A stretch of 56,235 nt of DNA from Candidatus Aminicenantota bacterium (lineage in GTDB: Bacteria; Acidobacteriota; Aminicenantia; Aminicenantales; CALLJL01), in NCBI GenBank assembly GCA_026416195.1, contig JAOAFQ010000004.1:1-56235 (forward strand), written 5' to 3'. Made by a program: the position numbers and the translations under genes. Under the pieces are notes generated by a model, which saw only the letters and a list, made by a program, of their open reading frames with translations, made no database searches and was not told the origin of the DNA. Below, one piece after another: positions 18,173 to 27,956 of the stretch. Within the stretch, counting starts at the first letter, position 1. Each line of letters opens with the position of its first letter.

Positions 18173-20248
18173 TTAAAAAAGTTTGGTGTAAGGGGTCCTC
18201 TGCTTAAATTCCTGTTGTTTACCATCATTCCAGGTCCTAATTGGCCGGAGATATCCGACAATTCTGGAATAGACTTCAGTTTCAGCGCCACAGTGCGGAC
18301 AAGAAGGATGTTGTCCCTTGAGATAACCATGACTTTCACAGACTGAAAAAGTAGGGGTGATACTGAAATAGGGTAACCTAGTTTCCGCAATTTTACGCAC
18401 TAATTTTTTACAAGTCTGAGGATCAATCGCTTCGGGCAAAAAGGTATGGAAAATGGTCCCGCCAGTATAAAGAGGTTGAATATCCTGTTGATGGTTAATG
18501 GCTTCCCAGACATCCCTCGTCGCGTCCACATTGAGCTGGGTAGAATTAGTTAAGTAAGGGAATTTATCCGTTCCAGAAGTAATTATATTTCTATACTTTT
18601 CGCGATCGAGTCGAGCTAACCGGTAAGAGGTTGATTCAGCCGGGGTGGCTTCAAGATTATAGAGGTTGCCCGTTTCCTCTTGAAATTCTCGGAGAACTTC
18701 GCGCATGAATTGAAGGACTTCGATCGTAAACTCCTTACCCTCTAGGGTACCAATGCCTTTGCCGAGAAAATTAAGACAACATTCATGCATGCCGCAAACA
18801 CCAATTGTCGAAAAATGATTATCAAAATGACCGAGATAACCCAGCGTATAAGGCGTAAGTCCTTTCTGCAACATAGTGGAAACAACCTCCCGTTTGGTTT
18901 CTAGGCACTCTTTGGCTAAAGTCATTAAATATCTCAAGCGAGCAAAGAATTCTTCACGGCTTTGAGCCTCGAAACCAATCCGGTTAAGATTAATTGTCAC
19001 CACCCCAATCGAACCAGTTGAATCTCCAGGCCCCCAAATATTACCAGGTCGACGCATTAGCTCTCTCTGATCTAGGTTAAGGCGACAGCACATAGCTCTG
19101 ATATCACCTGGGTTAAGATCTGTACCGATGTAGTTTTGAAAATAAGGGATGCCATATTTGGCTGTCGCCTTAAAAAGCAACTCAGCAATTGGCGAGTCCC
19201 AGTCGAAATCCTTCGTTAAATTGTAGGTAGGAATGGGAAAAGTAAAAACTCGACCTTTTTGATCACCTTCAATCATCAATTCCAAAAAAGCTCGATTGAT
19301 CATATCCATTTCGGGTTGATAGTCACCATAACAAGAATCGAGTTCAACTCCACCGACGACCACTTTTTTGTTCTTCATATCCTCAGGGACGGTTAAATCA
19401 AAAGTTAAATTAGAAAAGGGAGTTTGCCATCCCCAGCGGGAAGGAACATTGAGACCAAAAATTAGTTTTTGAATATCTTGCTTAACTTGCTCAAAGGAGA
19501 GATTATCAGCTCTGACGAAAGGGGCCAAAAAAGTGTCGACTGAAGAAAAGGCTTGTGCTCCTGCAAATTCGCCTTGCATTGTCCCTATGAAATTAACCAT
19601 GTGAAGGGTAGCCGTTTCGAGATGCCGCGCTGGGTAAGAATGAACTTGATTAGGGACATGGCCAAAGCCTTTACGGAGCAACTGTTCAAGGGACCAGCCA
19701 GCGCAATAACCGACGATTGGATAAGTAAGGTCATGAATGTGAAACTCGCCATCCAAGTGAGCCCGTTTAATCCTCTCAGAATAAAGCTGGTTCAAAGCGA
19801 AATTGGCCAGGACTTCCCCCGAAATGCGAGCATTAAGGCCTGAAAAGCTCATTGTCCCTTCATTGCTGTTTTCCCTTATTTTCCAGTCACGGTCATTGAT
19901 ATAATCCTTGATCAACCGTTCGAGGTTAAGACCAGTTCGTTTGGCTTCCCGAATATCTTTATGTTTTTCTCGATAAAGAATATAAGCTTTGGCTACTTGG
20001 TGATAGCCTTGCTTCATCAGCACCATTTCCACAATGTCTTGGATTTGCTCGACGGAAGGAATGGTAAATCCGCCGAATTTTTCCTCAAGAATGAAGGTAG
20101 TAATGTCCGAAATGTGTTTAGCCGCTTCGCGATCCTCAATTCCCTGGGAGCGCATGGCCTTGAAAACTGCCTCAGTAATTTTGTCCTGGCAAAAATCAAC
20201 TATGGTTCCATCCCTTTTTTTAATCCTGGTCACGCCTCTGGTCATCAT
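18173..20248 (-). CDS. nrdD: Anaerobic (class III) ribonucleoside-triphosphate reductase with N-terminal ATP cone
   Basis: ATP-cone start (TRIKKRDGTIVDFCQDKITEAVFKA), AMCCRLNLD, C-terminal CPHCG and glycyl-radical RIVGYLRPIRTWNDGKQQEF. Confidence 0.96.
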   Translation of the reverse strand: MMTRGVTRIKKRDGTIVDFCQDKITEAVFKAMRSQGIEDREAAKHISDITTFILEEKFGGFTIPSVEQIQDIVEMVLMKQGYHQVAKAYILYREKHKDIREAKRTGLNLERLIKDYINDRDWKIRENSNEGTMSFSGLNARISGEVLANFALNQLYSERIKRAHLDGEFHIHDLTYPIVGYCAGWSLEQLLRKGFGHVPNQVHSYPARHLETATLHMVNFIGTMQGEFAGAQAFSSVDTFLAPFVRADNLSFEQVKQDIQKLIFGLNVPSRWGWQTPFSNLTFDLTVPEDMKNKKVVVGGVELDSCYGDYQPEMDMINRAFLELMIEGDQKGRVFTFPIPTYNLTKDFDWDSPIAELLFKATAKYGIPYFQNYIGTDLNPGDIRAMCCRLNLDQRELMRRPGNIWGPGDSTGSIGVVTINLNRIGFEAQSREEFFARLRYLMTLAKECLETKREVVSTMLQKGLTPYTLGYLGHFDNHFSTIGVCGMHECCLNFLGKGIGTLEGKEFTIEVLQFMREVLREFQEETGNLYNLEATPAESTSYRLARLDREKYRNIITSGTDKFPYLTNSTQLNVDATRDVWEAINHQQDIQPLYTGGTIFHTFLPEAIDPQTCKKLVRKIAETRLPYFSITPTFSVCESHGYLKGQHPSCPHCGAETEVYSRIVGYLRPIRTWNDGKQQEFKQRTPYTKLF

Positions 20249-20396
20249 GGCCTTACCTCCTTTTACCTGGTTTATTTTGAGTCTTATTTGTCTTGATCAA
20301 AAGCAACTTTTTAAACCAGCCAAATTTTCCTAAAAAAGGCAACATTTTGTTACTTTTAAAAAAAGGAACCCAACATCTTGTATATTTTTGGTTTTG

Positions 20397-20425
20397 AATT
20401 TACATTCTCTGCAAATCTTTGTCAA
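20397..20425 (-). promoter_or_regulatory. Putative sigma70-type promoter for nrdD
   Basis: Minus strand TTGACA (20420-20425), 17-nt spacer, TAAATT (20397-20402), about 150 nt upstream of the nrdD start. Confidence 0.5.
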
Positions 20426-20451
20426 GTCTTTTTTTTAAAAACATGGATATC

Positions 20452-20844
20452 TCAAAAAAAAATCTGAGGGCTTTTTTCGCCAAGGCTATCGTGGTCCAAC
20501 AATAACGGGGTCAGAAATTGAACGATTTTATAATCGAGAAGAATGTCCTTTTATTAATCGGTCATCGTAAAATTATCCCTTCTCTGTGGGATCCTCGGCT
20601 AAGAGCAATATATATTTGATCTAGGGCAAAGATTCCCCGGCCAACATCGATTCCCCTGGTAAAGAGAACTGATCAAACTTCTTAAATTCACCTGATAGGC
20701 GGCCTAAGGGAACGGTGCTTATCCCTTCCACTTCCCTATCTTAGTCCATGTAACAATAGGTTTAAACCCAAGAAAGGAATGAATTGTTTGGCCCCAGACA
20801 TTTAAAGCAGCCACTCCAGTTGGCTCGACAACAGCCCCTTCCTT
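20452..20844 (-). pseudogene. Pif1-family (DEAD/AAA) helicase remnant
   Basis: Minus strand reads KEGAVVEPTGVAALNVWGQTIHSFLGFKPIV (Pif1 PTGVAAxNxxGxTIHSF block), stop, then in other frames GIDVGRGIFALDQIYIALSRGSHREGIILR*PINK and KDILLDYKIVQFLTP (Pif1 C-terminal block), with frameshifts, stops and a large internal deletion. Confidence 0.8.
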
Positions 20845-20933
20845 TTATATCAAAATTGGGCTTAGCCAATTTGGCTGCCTCTTGGCTTCGGATATACCTT
20901 GCTTTCACTCCCAGCTTATGTCAAGATTTTTAT

Positions 20934-21734
20934 ATGGACCAAACCAAAAAAAAATTAATTTCTTTTGGGAGAAAAAATTACTTTCATTTTTTTCTTTTCT
21001 TTTTTTTAGCCATTTCCTTTTGGTTTTTTTCCGCTTGTTCCCCAAATAAGCCCAAGACAGTCCCTGATAGGGAAAAGGACCCCCAATATCATTATGAAAA
21101 AGCCGTTGTCGCCTTAAGATATGATCTGCCTGACATGGCTATTGATTACCTCAAGCAGGCATTGACTTTAGACCCTAATCATTATCCTTCCTATAATCTT
21201 TTGGGAGTAATTTATCATAAAAAAGGGAATTATCAGGCGGCCGCGGACGCCCTTAACCGGGCCATCGAGCTCAAACCAGATTCAGGTGAAGCTCATCATA
21301 ACCTAGGGGTGGTTTATCAGGACATGGGTTTAAGGTCAAAAGCTGAACAGGAATACCTGAAGGCAATTAAGCTTGGTTACCATCGGTCTTATTTTCTCTT
21401 AGCCCGTCTTCTCTTAGATCAAAAGAAATATGAAGAATCTATCCATTTTGCTCTCAAGGCCGCGGAATTAAATCCCCATGATGCAGCTATTTTCAACTTA
21501 CTTGGAGTAGCCTGTAATGAAAGACAAGATTATAAGCAAGCTATAAATTTTCTTCAAAGGGCAATGAATCTGAATCCTGAAGACCCGATCATCTGGATTA
21601 ATCTAGGAATCGCCTATTTAAATAATGGTGAAAAAGAAAAGGCCAAGGAGTTGTTGGAAAAGGCGCTTACCCAACTTAAAGATCAGACTTTAATTGATAA
21701 AGTAAAATCTTGGCTCGACCAAATAAAATTTTAA
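20934..21734 (+). CDS. TPR-repeat lipoprotein
   Basis: Start at MDQTKKKLISFGRKNYFHFFLFFFLAISFWFFSAC gives a lipobox; 5-6 TPR units (NLLGVIYHKKGNYQAAADALNRAIELKPDSGEAHHNLGVVYQDMG...). Confidence 0.87.
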   Translation: MDQTKKKLISFGRKNYFHFFLFFFLAISFWFFSACSPNKPKTVPDREKDPQYHYEKAVVALRYDLPDMAIDYLKQALTLDPNHYPSYNLLGVIYHKKGNYQAAADALNRAIELKPDSGEAHHNLGVVYQDMGLRSKAEQEYLKAIKLGYHRSYFLLARLLLDQKKYEESIHFALKAAELNPHDAAIFNLLGVACNERQDYKQAINFLQRAMNLNPEDPIIWINLGIAYLNNGEKEKAKELLEKALTQLKDQTLIDKVKSWLDQIKF

Positions 21735-21869
21735 CTTTAAAATGAAAATAAAAGGTCCCTTTGCCATTTTTGAAAAATTTTATTTCAAACAAGAATAAAG
21801 GTTAGGTTACGGTTATAGATAAGGGTGATCAGATAAAAAATGATTTAAGCTTTAAATCGAGGAGAGGGC

Positions 21870-22262
21870 ATGAAAATCTTAGAGATTGAAACAAGATCTA
21901 AGGAGGAACTTATCGATATAACCCACCTTATTGCCAGAGAAGTTCAATCGATGGGGCTTAAGGAGGGAGGCGTAATTGTCTTTGTCCCTCATACAACCGC
22001 AGGACTTACTCTTAATGAAAATGCTGATCCATCTGTTAAAAGAGATATTCTTCTAGCTTTGCGCCATATGGTGCCTGAGAATCTTCCTTATTCCCATAGT
22101 GAAGGCAATTCGCCAGCTCATGTCAAGGCCTCCCTTTGTGGTAGTTCGCTTTATCTCATCGTCAAAGAAGGTAAATTGTGGCTAGGAACCTGGCAAGGAA
22201 TAACTTTTTGTGAATTTGATGGTCCAAGACGCCGACGCCTCTTCCTGTCGGCCATAAAATGA
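21870..22262 (+). CDS. yjbQ: YjbQ/UPF0047 family protein
   Basis: VPHTTAGLTLNENADPSVKRDI, HSEGNSPAHVKASLCGSS, GTWQGITFCEFDGPRRRRL. Confidence 0.92.
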   Translation: MKILEIETRSKEELIDITHLIAREVQSMGLKEGGVIVFVPHTTAGLTLNENADPSVKRDILLALRHMVPENLPYSHSEGNSPAHVKASLCGSSLYLIVKEGKLWLGTWQGITFCEFDGPRRRRLFLSAIK

Positions 22263-22296
22263 TCCTGAGTTTGGACCAATTCTCAAAGGACCTTAA

Positions 22297-23736
22297 TTAT
22301 TTTACTATTTTTAAGAGCGTTCCCGGTGGTGGCACAGTCTCCAGCTCGGACTGATTCATAATGGCCAATTGCTTCCAAAGATTTTGGGGCACGTTCTCTC
22401 TTTTAAAAATCTCGATAACCTTTTCTTGGCCATTAGCTCTAACTAGGCTAATTCGCTGAGGTTGGCGATTCAAATATGAGGCTTCTTTAAGCTCCTCAAA
22501 AGAGCCAATTGAATTTTTGAACTTTTCATCATAGGAAGAATAATTTCTCCAAGGAGCAAGCCCGAAAAAGCTAAAAATGTGATCGCCATAACGAATTAAG
22601 CCTAAACGCAAATAGAGAGTTTCGCCTTCCGTTGATTCAATCAGATAATAGGCGTGATAGGAAGGTAAATTACCAGTCTCCAGACGATCCTCCTTCACCT
22701 TCTTTGCTCCTTTTATAGAAGAAATTTTTTTCTCAGCATAGCTAGCCAATTCCTCTGAACTTTTTTCCACCAAGAGGATAAGAGCCGCCTGGCCATCTTT
22801 CGAGGATAATCTCACCTGGGAAGCCGTATTCTGAACGGTCCAATCTTCTGGAAGGGAAAAAACAAAGCGTAACTTAGGATGATAGAATTTCCCTTTTTCA
22901 ACAAAACCCTGGCGAGGATCATCTCCAAAGACCAATCCCTGGAGGTTTTGAAGATATTGACTCGAGTTAACTTTAAGCTTGTAATCTTCTTCGTTCAACA
23001 TGGCCTTAACCCTTTCGATTCTATCTTTGGTCAAAGGATGAGTTGAAAGGAAGCCGGGCAAAGGTCGTCCACCCGAAAGATCGCCCAATTTTTCTAAGGA
23101 TTGAAAAAAATTAATGATAAAAACTGGCGACCAGCCGGCTCGCCGCGCATACATGACGCCCAAACGATCAGCTTGATATTCATCGTCGCGACTGTATTTA
23201 AGGAATAGAAGTTGCAGACCGACACTCGCTAACCCTGAAAGATCAGCCAGCCTTTTATCTATAGCGCTCATAACAGCTAATCCAGTTTGAACTAAAATCA
23301 TCTGACTTAGCCTCTTTAAGCTATGGCGGGCACTAATGTGGCCTAATTCATGGCCAAGAATTGTCACCAGCTCAGCTTCATGGTTAATTAAAGCTAGGAT
23401 TCCTCGAGTTACATAAACGTAACCACCAGGCACGGCAAAGGCATTTATCACTGGCGTGTCTAAAACTGCAAAATGATAATCTAGTTCTGGCCGATGAGTA
23501 TAAGGAACAAGAGCTTGTCCTAGTTCATTAATATAGGCTGCAATTTTTTCAGCCTCAACTAAACCATATTGAGCTTTTATTTCGAGATCAGTCTGTTGTC
23601 CCAGAGCTTTCTCTTGAGAAATGGAAATAAGAGTCAGTTCTTTTTCGCCAGTGACAGGATTAACCGAACAGCTCAAAAAAGCTAGACTAAAACCGGCTAA
23701 AAGAATAAAAATGATTTTTTCTTTTTTTTCTTTCAT
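22297..23736 (-). CDS. M48-family metalloprotease, lipoprotein (BepA-like)
   Basis: HELGHISARH zinc motif, DDEYQADRLGVMYARRAGW, lipobox LSCSVNP. Confidence 0.92.
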   Translation of the reverse strand: MKEKKEKIIFILLAGFSLAFLSCSVNPVTGEKELTLISISQEKALGQQTDLEIKAQYGLVEAEKIAAYINELGQALVPYTHRPELDYHFAVLDTPVINAFAVPGGYVYVTRGILALINHEAELVTILGHELGHISARHSLKRLSQMILVQTGLAVMSAIDKRLADLSGLASVGLQLLFLKYSRDDEYQADRLGVMYARRAGWSPVFIINFFQSLEKLGDLSGGRPLPGFLSTHPLTKDRIERVKAMLNEEDYKLKVNSSQYLQNLQGLVFGDDPRQGFVEKGKFYHPKLRFVFSLPEDWTVQNTASQVRLSSKDGQAALILLVEKSSEELASYAEKKISSIKGAKKVKEDRLETGNLPSYHAYYLIESTEGETLYLRLGLIRYGDHIFSFFGLAPWRNYSSYDEKFKNSIGSFEELKEASYLNRQPQRISLVRANGQEKVIEIFKRENVPQNLWKQLAIMNQSELETVPPPGTLLKIVK

Positions 23737-23937
23737 TTTACTATTTCCCTTTTTTGGTTATTTTAAGAAATTCTGACCTTATTGCGAGTTCTCCCTTTTA
23801 TCTTACCGTATTCATTTCTTTATTAATATTTATTTTGGTCTCTCTGGGAAAAATAAAGCACTCTAATTTAATCTCCAAAGATAGAATTTTATCAAGCCCG
23901 CTTCTTTAAATTAATTAAAGTTAAGCCAGTTTAAAAA

Positions 23938-24552
23938 TCAAGGAGAGACCAAATTTATCCCAAAAGAGGAAAGAGCTTTTTCTAGTTCTGTTTCTGGTCG
24001 ATAAAGAATTGATTTTAGGCCTAAAAGATTAGCTGTTCGAATATTTTCTTCAAGATCATCAATAAAAACCGCTTCGCCAGGCGAAACCTGAGCTACATCC
24101 AAAGCAATTCGATAAATCTCTGGATGGGGTTTCATCAAGCCCACTTCATAAGATAAAACCAGCGAATCAAAAATCATTGCTTCAGGAAAGCGTTCTCGAA
24201 TATAAGAAAAACGAAGAAGGTCCGTATTAGAAAGGAGAATGAGACGACAAGATGTCTTAGCTCTTTTTAGAATATTAATCACCTGATAGTTGGGCGAAAA
24301 AACATTGCAGTAAGCTTCGATAAAGTCCTCATAAGATAAATTAGCTTGGGTTAAACTAATTATTTTTGTGTAAAATTCAGGTGGTGAAATTCGGCCAGTG
24401 TCGAGAAGTTCAATTAGCTCAAAATGATCCCGAACTATTTGCCGAATTTCTTCTTGACTTAAGGGTGACACCTGACTTAAACGACGATAAAACTGACCAT
24501 TGTCAAACCAAAGGACTACCTGTCCCATGTCAGAAATAATTGCTTTGATCAT
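23938..24552 (-). CDS. HAD-family hydrolase
   Basis: ISDMGQVVLWFD, LLSNTD, GLMKPHPEIY, VFIDDLEENIRTA motifs. Confidence 0.87.
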   Translation of the reverse strand: MIKAIISDMGQVVLWFDNGQFYRRLSQVSPLSQEEIRQIVRDHFELIELLDTGRISPPEFYTKIISLTQANLSYEDFIEAYCNVFSPNYQVINILKRAKTSCRLILLSNTDLLRFSYIRERFPEAMIFDSLVLSYEVGLMKPHPEIYRIALDVAQVSPGEAVFIDDLEENIRTANLLGLKSILYRPETELEKALSSFGINLVSP

Positions 24553-24785
24553 TGTTACCTCGAGATGAGGAAAATTCAGAACTAAGAACCTAATTTATAG
24601 CAAAAGGATTTATCAGTCTCAATAGAAAACTAAAGACAGGATGTCTCTGTTACTTGCCATGGCCATTGAAATTAACGGTTGGTCCGCCTTGAAGGCTAAA
24701 GTCTCATTGGGCGAAGGCTTGATTCGACTACTCTTGGCTTCTCAAAAAATGGTAATTTTGCATTTTATTTGACTCAAGATTAAAC

Positions 24786-26351
24786 CTATTTATCAATTTT
24801 ATAAATTAATGCCTCGCTTCCATCAGGCAAAGGCCATTTGCCCCAAAGAGTAAAAGAAGGATACTTTTTCCCCTCTTCTACCCAGGACCAGAATTTCTCC
24901 AAGAACTCAAGGCGATAACGGGCTGTATGCTCCAGGGCAATCTTGCCTGTTTTCAAGATAACAAAGTGATAACCCAAAAGCTGAGTGAAATTAACTGGCT
25001 TGCCACCAATCTCTTCAACTTCATAAGGATAATTCTTAATTGCACAAAAAAGTTTGAAAATATTGGGATTAAAATAAGGCTGGTTAGCTAAAACTGCCAA
25101 CGCTAATTCTTTTTGCGGAAATGAATGAGCTAAAGAATCTAAGATTTTTTCTATTGGCCAATCTTCCTTAAAGGCCTGGAAAGCATACGGATGTTCAATT
25201 CTTTTTGGTTGACCAAAAGAAATGGCCAGAAATTGATACCCAGAAACCAGGATTAGAAGGAAAATAAAGCCAATTCGAATTTTCTTCCAAGGAATGGAAA
25301 TTAATCCGGCTGCACTGATGAGGGCCAGGGCAGGAAAAAGAGGCAAAATGAAGCGAGCATCTTTATTTGGGATAAGGACAAAAACAAAAAGCCCAGGCAA
25401 TAGCCAAACTAAACAAAAACCAAGAGCTCTCCAGTTTCTGACCCAAAGAAAATAGAAAATTAACCCCGCCCCAAAGAAAGGTAACAACCATTTTGAAATG
25501 ATGACATCTTTAAGAGTTACAAGATACCAAACAAGGGAAGGCCAGAATTTAACCGGGTCGCCTTCAAGCCTTGAATCAGACAAGAGGGCATGATGAGCGC
25601 CTGCCTGAAAATCACTCAAATTTTTAAGATACCAGGGAAGAGAAAGGGCTAAGGCTAAGCCTATAACTATTGCCGCTGAGACTAAAGCTTGTTTAAAGGT
25701 CCTCTTTTGTCTGATCCAGGTCTCAATAAAGACCAATAAGGTCGTAAAAGCAAAAAAAGCTGGCGAAGTCCATTTGGTCAAAAGAGATAAACCCATCGCC
25801 AGCCCAAGAAAAACTCCTGACTTAAGATCCCAGCCGCCACAACTCTTGATGACTAAATATTGAACCCAAACAATTACAGTCATTAGACAAAAATCAATTA
25901 AGCTGTCCCTAAGCAGACCATAAACTAAGGGAGACACTAAAACCAAGAAAAGTGCAAGGAGAGCGGTGTCCGGATTAAACCACTCTTGGGCTATTTTCAA
26001 GATGACAATAACAAGAAGAATTAAAAAGAGAAAATTGGTTAAAACTACTTTATCTGGCGAAAAACCAAAAATTTTCGTCACAATGGCGGCCGAAAAATGG
26101 AAAAAAGGAGGCCAATAATTAGTTGTCCGAAGTAATTTAGTCAACGAAAGCTTTTCTGGGTGATCCAATAATCGATTGAATTTAAGAGCGATCAGAATAT
26201 GTGCTGACTGATCAAAGGGAGGGGGCAAAGTGTCTTGGAATAGCCAGATCAGATTAACTCCTGAATATAAAATGAGAAAAACAATTAAGAGGAAAAACCA
26301 ATAATTCAATTTATTGTTAGTGGCCAATTTTAATTTACTTTTTATAACCAT
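24786..26351 (-). CDS. Glycosyltransferase family 39-like polytopic membrane protein
   Basis: About 10 TM helices; N-terminal loop with PPFDQSAHILIA, NYWPPFFHFSAA; KDARFILPLFPALALISAAG typical of ArnT/PMT-like enzymes. Confidence 0.78.
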   Translation of the reverse strand: MVIKSKLKLATNNKLNYWFFLLIVFLILYSGVNLIWLFQDTLPPPFDQSAHILIALKFNRLLDHPEKLSLTKLLRTTNYWPPFFHFSAAIVTKIFGFSPDKVVLTNFLFLILLVIVILKIAQEWFNPDTALLALFLVLVSPLVYGLLRDSLIDFCLMTVIVWVQYLVIKSCGGWDLKSGVFLGLAMGLSLLTKWTSPAFFAFTTLLVFIETWIRQKRTFKQALVSAAIVIGLALALSLPWYLKNLSDFQAGAHHALLSDSRLEGDPVKFWPSLVWYLVTLKDVIISKWLLPFFGAGLIFYFLWVRNWRALGFCLVWLLPGLFVFVLIPNKDARFILPLFPALALISAAGLISIPWKKIRIGFIFLLILVSGYQFLAISFGQPKRIEHPYAFQAFKEDWPIEKILDSLAHSFPQKELALAVLANQPYFNPNIFKLFCAIKNYPYEVEEIGGKPVNFTQLLGYHFVILKTGKIALEHTARYRLEFLEKFWSWVEEGKKYPSFTLWGKWPLPDGSEALIYKIDK

Positions 26352-26514
26352 ATTATTTTCTATCTCAATTCGACCTTGCTAGTTTCAACAAGAACAACAT
26401 TCATCAAAACCTAAGATCAACTAGCTTGTTTAGTTTTCTAATTTTATAATTTTGAAATAACCTTTTACCAATTTTTTTATTAATATTTTTTTAATTGCTT
26501 GATAAAAAATCAAA

Positions 26515-27756
26515 TTAAGTTTGAGCCAGCTTAGAAGGAAGCTCAATTCGGTTACCTTCTTGGCGAGCGGCCTTTTTCAAAAGAAGGGCGAAAAGAAAAC
26601 CAATAAAACCTAAAACCGCAAACATTAAAATCGTATTTCGATAATTACCACCTGAAACATCGGTGATTTTGCCAGCCAACCAGTTAAACAGGGTTAGGCC
26701 CAAATTTTGAATTAAAGTCATCAAACCATAGGCGGTTCCTAAACGTTTCTCTTCTACCATAATGGGAATAGACGGCCACATAGCCGCTGGAACTAAACTG
26801 AAAGCCACTCCGAGAACAATCATCGCCACTGAAGGGGGAAAATAAGTTAAAGCTAAAGAAAGATAAACGGGAATAATAAGGCCTGCGCCCACCATCATTA
26901 AAGTCGCCCTTTTCCCAATTTTATCCACGAGATAACCAAACAATGGGGTAAAAAACATTGTTCCAGTTATAACTAAAGAGGTATAAAAACCTCCTTTAAT
27001 GGCACTAAAACCAAATTTTGATTGAAGGAAGACTGTAGAAAAGGCAGTAAAAGGGAAAATAGCAGAATAAAAAGTCATACAAAGAAGGGAAATATACCAA
27101 AAGGCTGGTTTAAACCCAAAAATATCTTTAAAAACAATTTTTTCTTCAGTCAGGGAAACTGGCCCATCAGCTATATTTTTTTCTTTAGCGCGCTCGAGAT
27201 TGGAATAAAGGAGAAAAAGACCTAGCGAAAGAAACATAATAATGGCCGAAACCCAAATGGCTAGCTGCCATGAACCAGATAGAGCTTGAATTCGAGCCGC
27301 ACTGTTGAGGGCCGCAAAAGTACCCAATCTGGCCACCATCAAGTTTAAACCAAAGGCTAAAGCCAACTCTCTTCCTTTAAACCACTTAGCTAGAATCTTA
27401 TTTTGAGTAATGATGAGGGATTCTGAACCGAGACCATAAATGAGGCGTCCAAAAAGCATTAAAGGAAAGCTCAAACCGGCAGACAAAGCCGTAATTAAGA
27501 CCCCAAGAGCACAGAGAGAGACAAATAGCCCACCAGCTCGCCTGATACCAATCCGATCTAGGAGGATGCCGCCAATAAGAACCATGATAAAATTAGGTAG
27601 ATAATAAAAACTAAAAAGCAATCCATATTGAGCACGACTCAAGTTCATATCGCGCATGATGAAATCAGCTATAGGACTAACCGCGTCATAAGCATAATAG
27701 GCGCCAAAAATGACCCAACCCATTAAAACTAATACCAGCCACCTAAATTTGGCCAT
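26515..27756 (-). CDS. Major facilitator superfamily transporter
   Basis: 12 TM profile; GGILLDRIGIRRAGG and GYLVDKIGKRA MFS loop motifs. Confidence 0.9.
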   Translation of the reverse strand: MAKFRWLVLVLMGWVIFGAYYAYDAVSPIADFIMRDMNLSRAQYGLLFSFYYLPNFIMVLIGGILLDRIGIRRAGGLFVSLCALGVLITALSAGLSFPLMLFGRLIYGLGSESLIITQNKILAKWFKGRELALAFGLNLMVARLGTFAALNSAARIQALSGSWQLAIWVSAIIMFLSLGLFLLYSNLERAKEKNIADGPVSLTEEKIVFKDIFGFKPAFWYISLLCMTFYSAIFPFTAFSTVFLQSKFGFSAIKGGFYTSLVITGTMFFTPLFGYLVDKIGKRATLMMVGAGLIIPVYLSLALTYFPPSVAMIVLGVAFSLVPAAMWPSIPIMVEEKRLGTAYGLMTLIQNLGLTLFNWLAGKITDVSGGNYRNTILMFAVLGFIGFLFALLLKKAARQEGNRIELPSKLAQT

Positions 27757-27956
27757 GGCTACTCTCCTTCAGGCCCATTTGATTCTGGCTCTCAACCAAG
27801 GGATAGTTAATTTTTTCTTAGAATTTTAAATTTATATTTTATTTAAAGCTTTAATCTTTAACCACAATTATCTAAATTTTCCATCTTTCTTCTTGTTAAT
27901 AGGTTGTCATAAAATTCTATGAATAAACTTAATCATTTTTAGGAGGTCAAATTAAA

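Noticed and set aside
18169-18390. N-terminal extension of the 162-aa ORF (17902..18390)
   Set aside because: It overlaps the nrdD C-terminal coding region in another frame; the glutaredoxin-like homology begins at Met 18168.
24640-24775. About 43-codon plus-strand frame MSLLLAMAIEINGWSALKAKVSLGEGLIRLLLASQKMVILHFI
   Set aside because: No RBS, no recognisable family, and comparable open frames on the other strand; could be a relic but unsupported.
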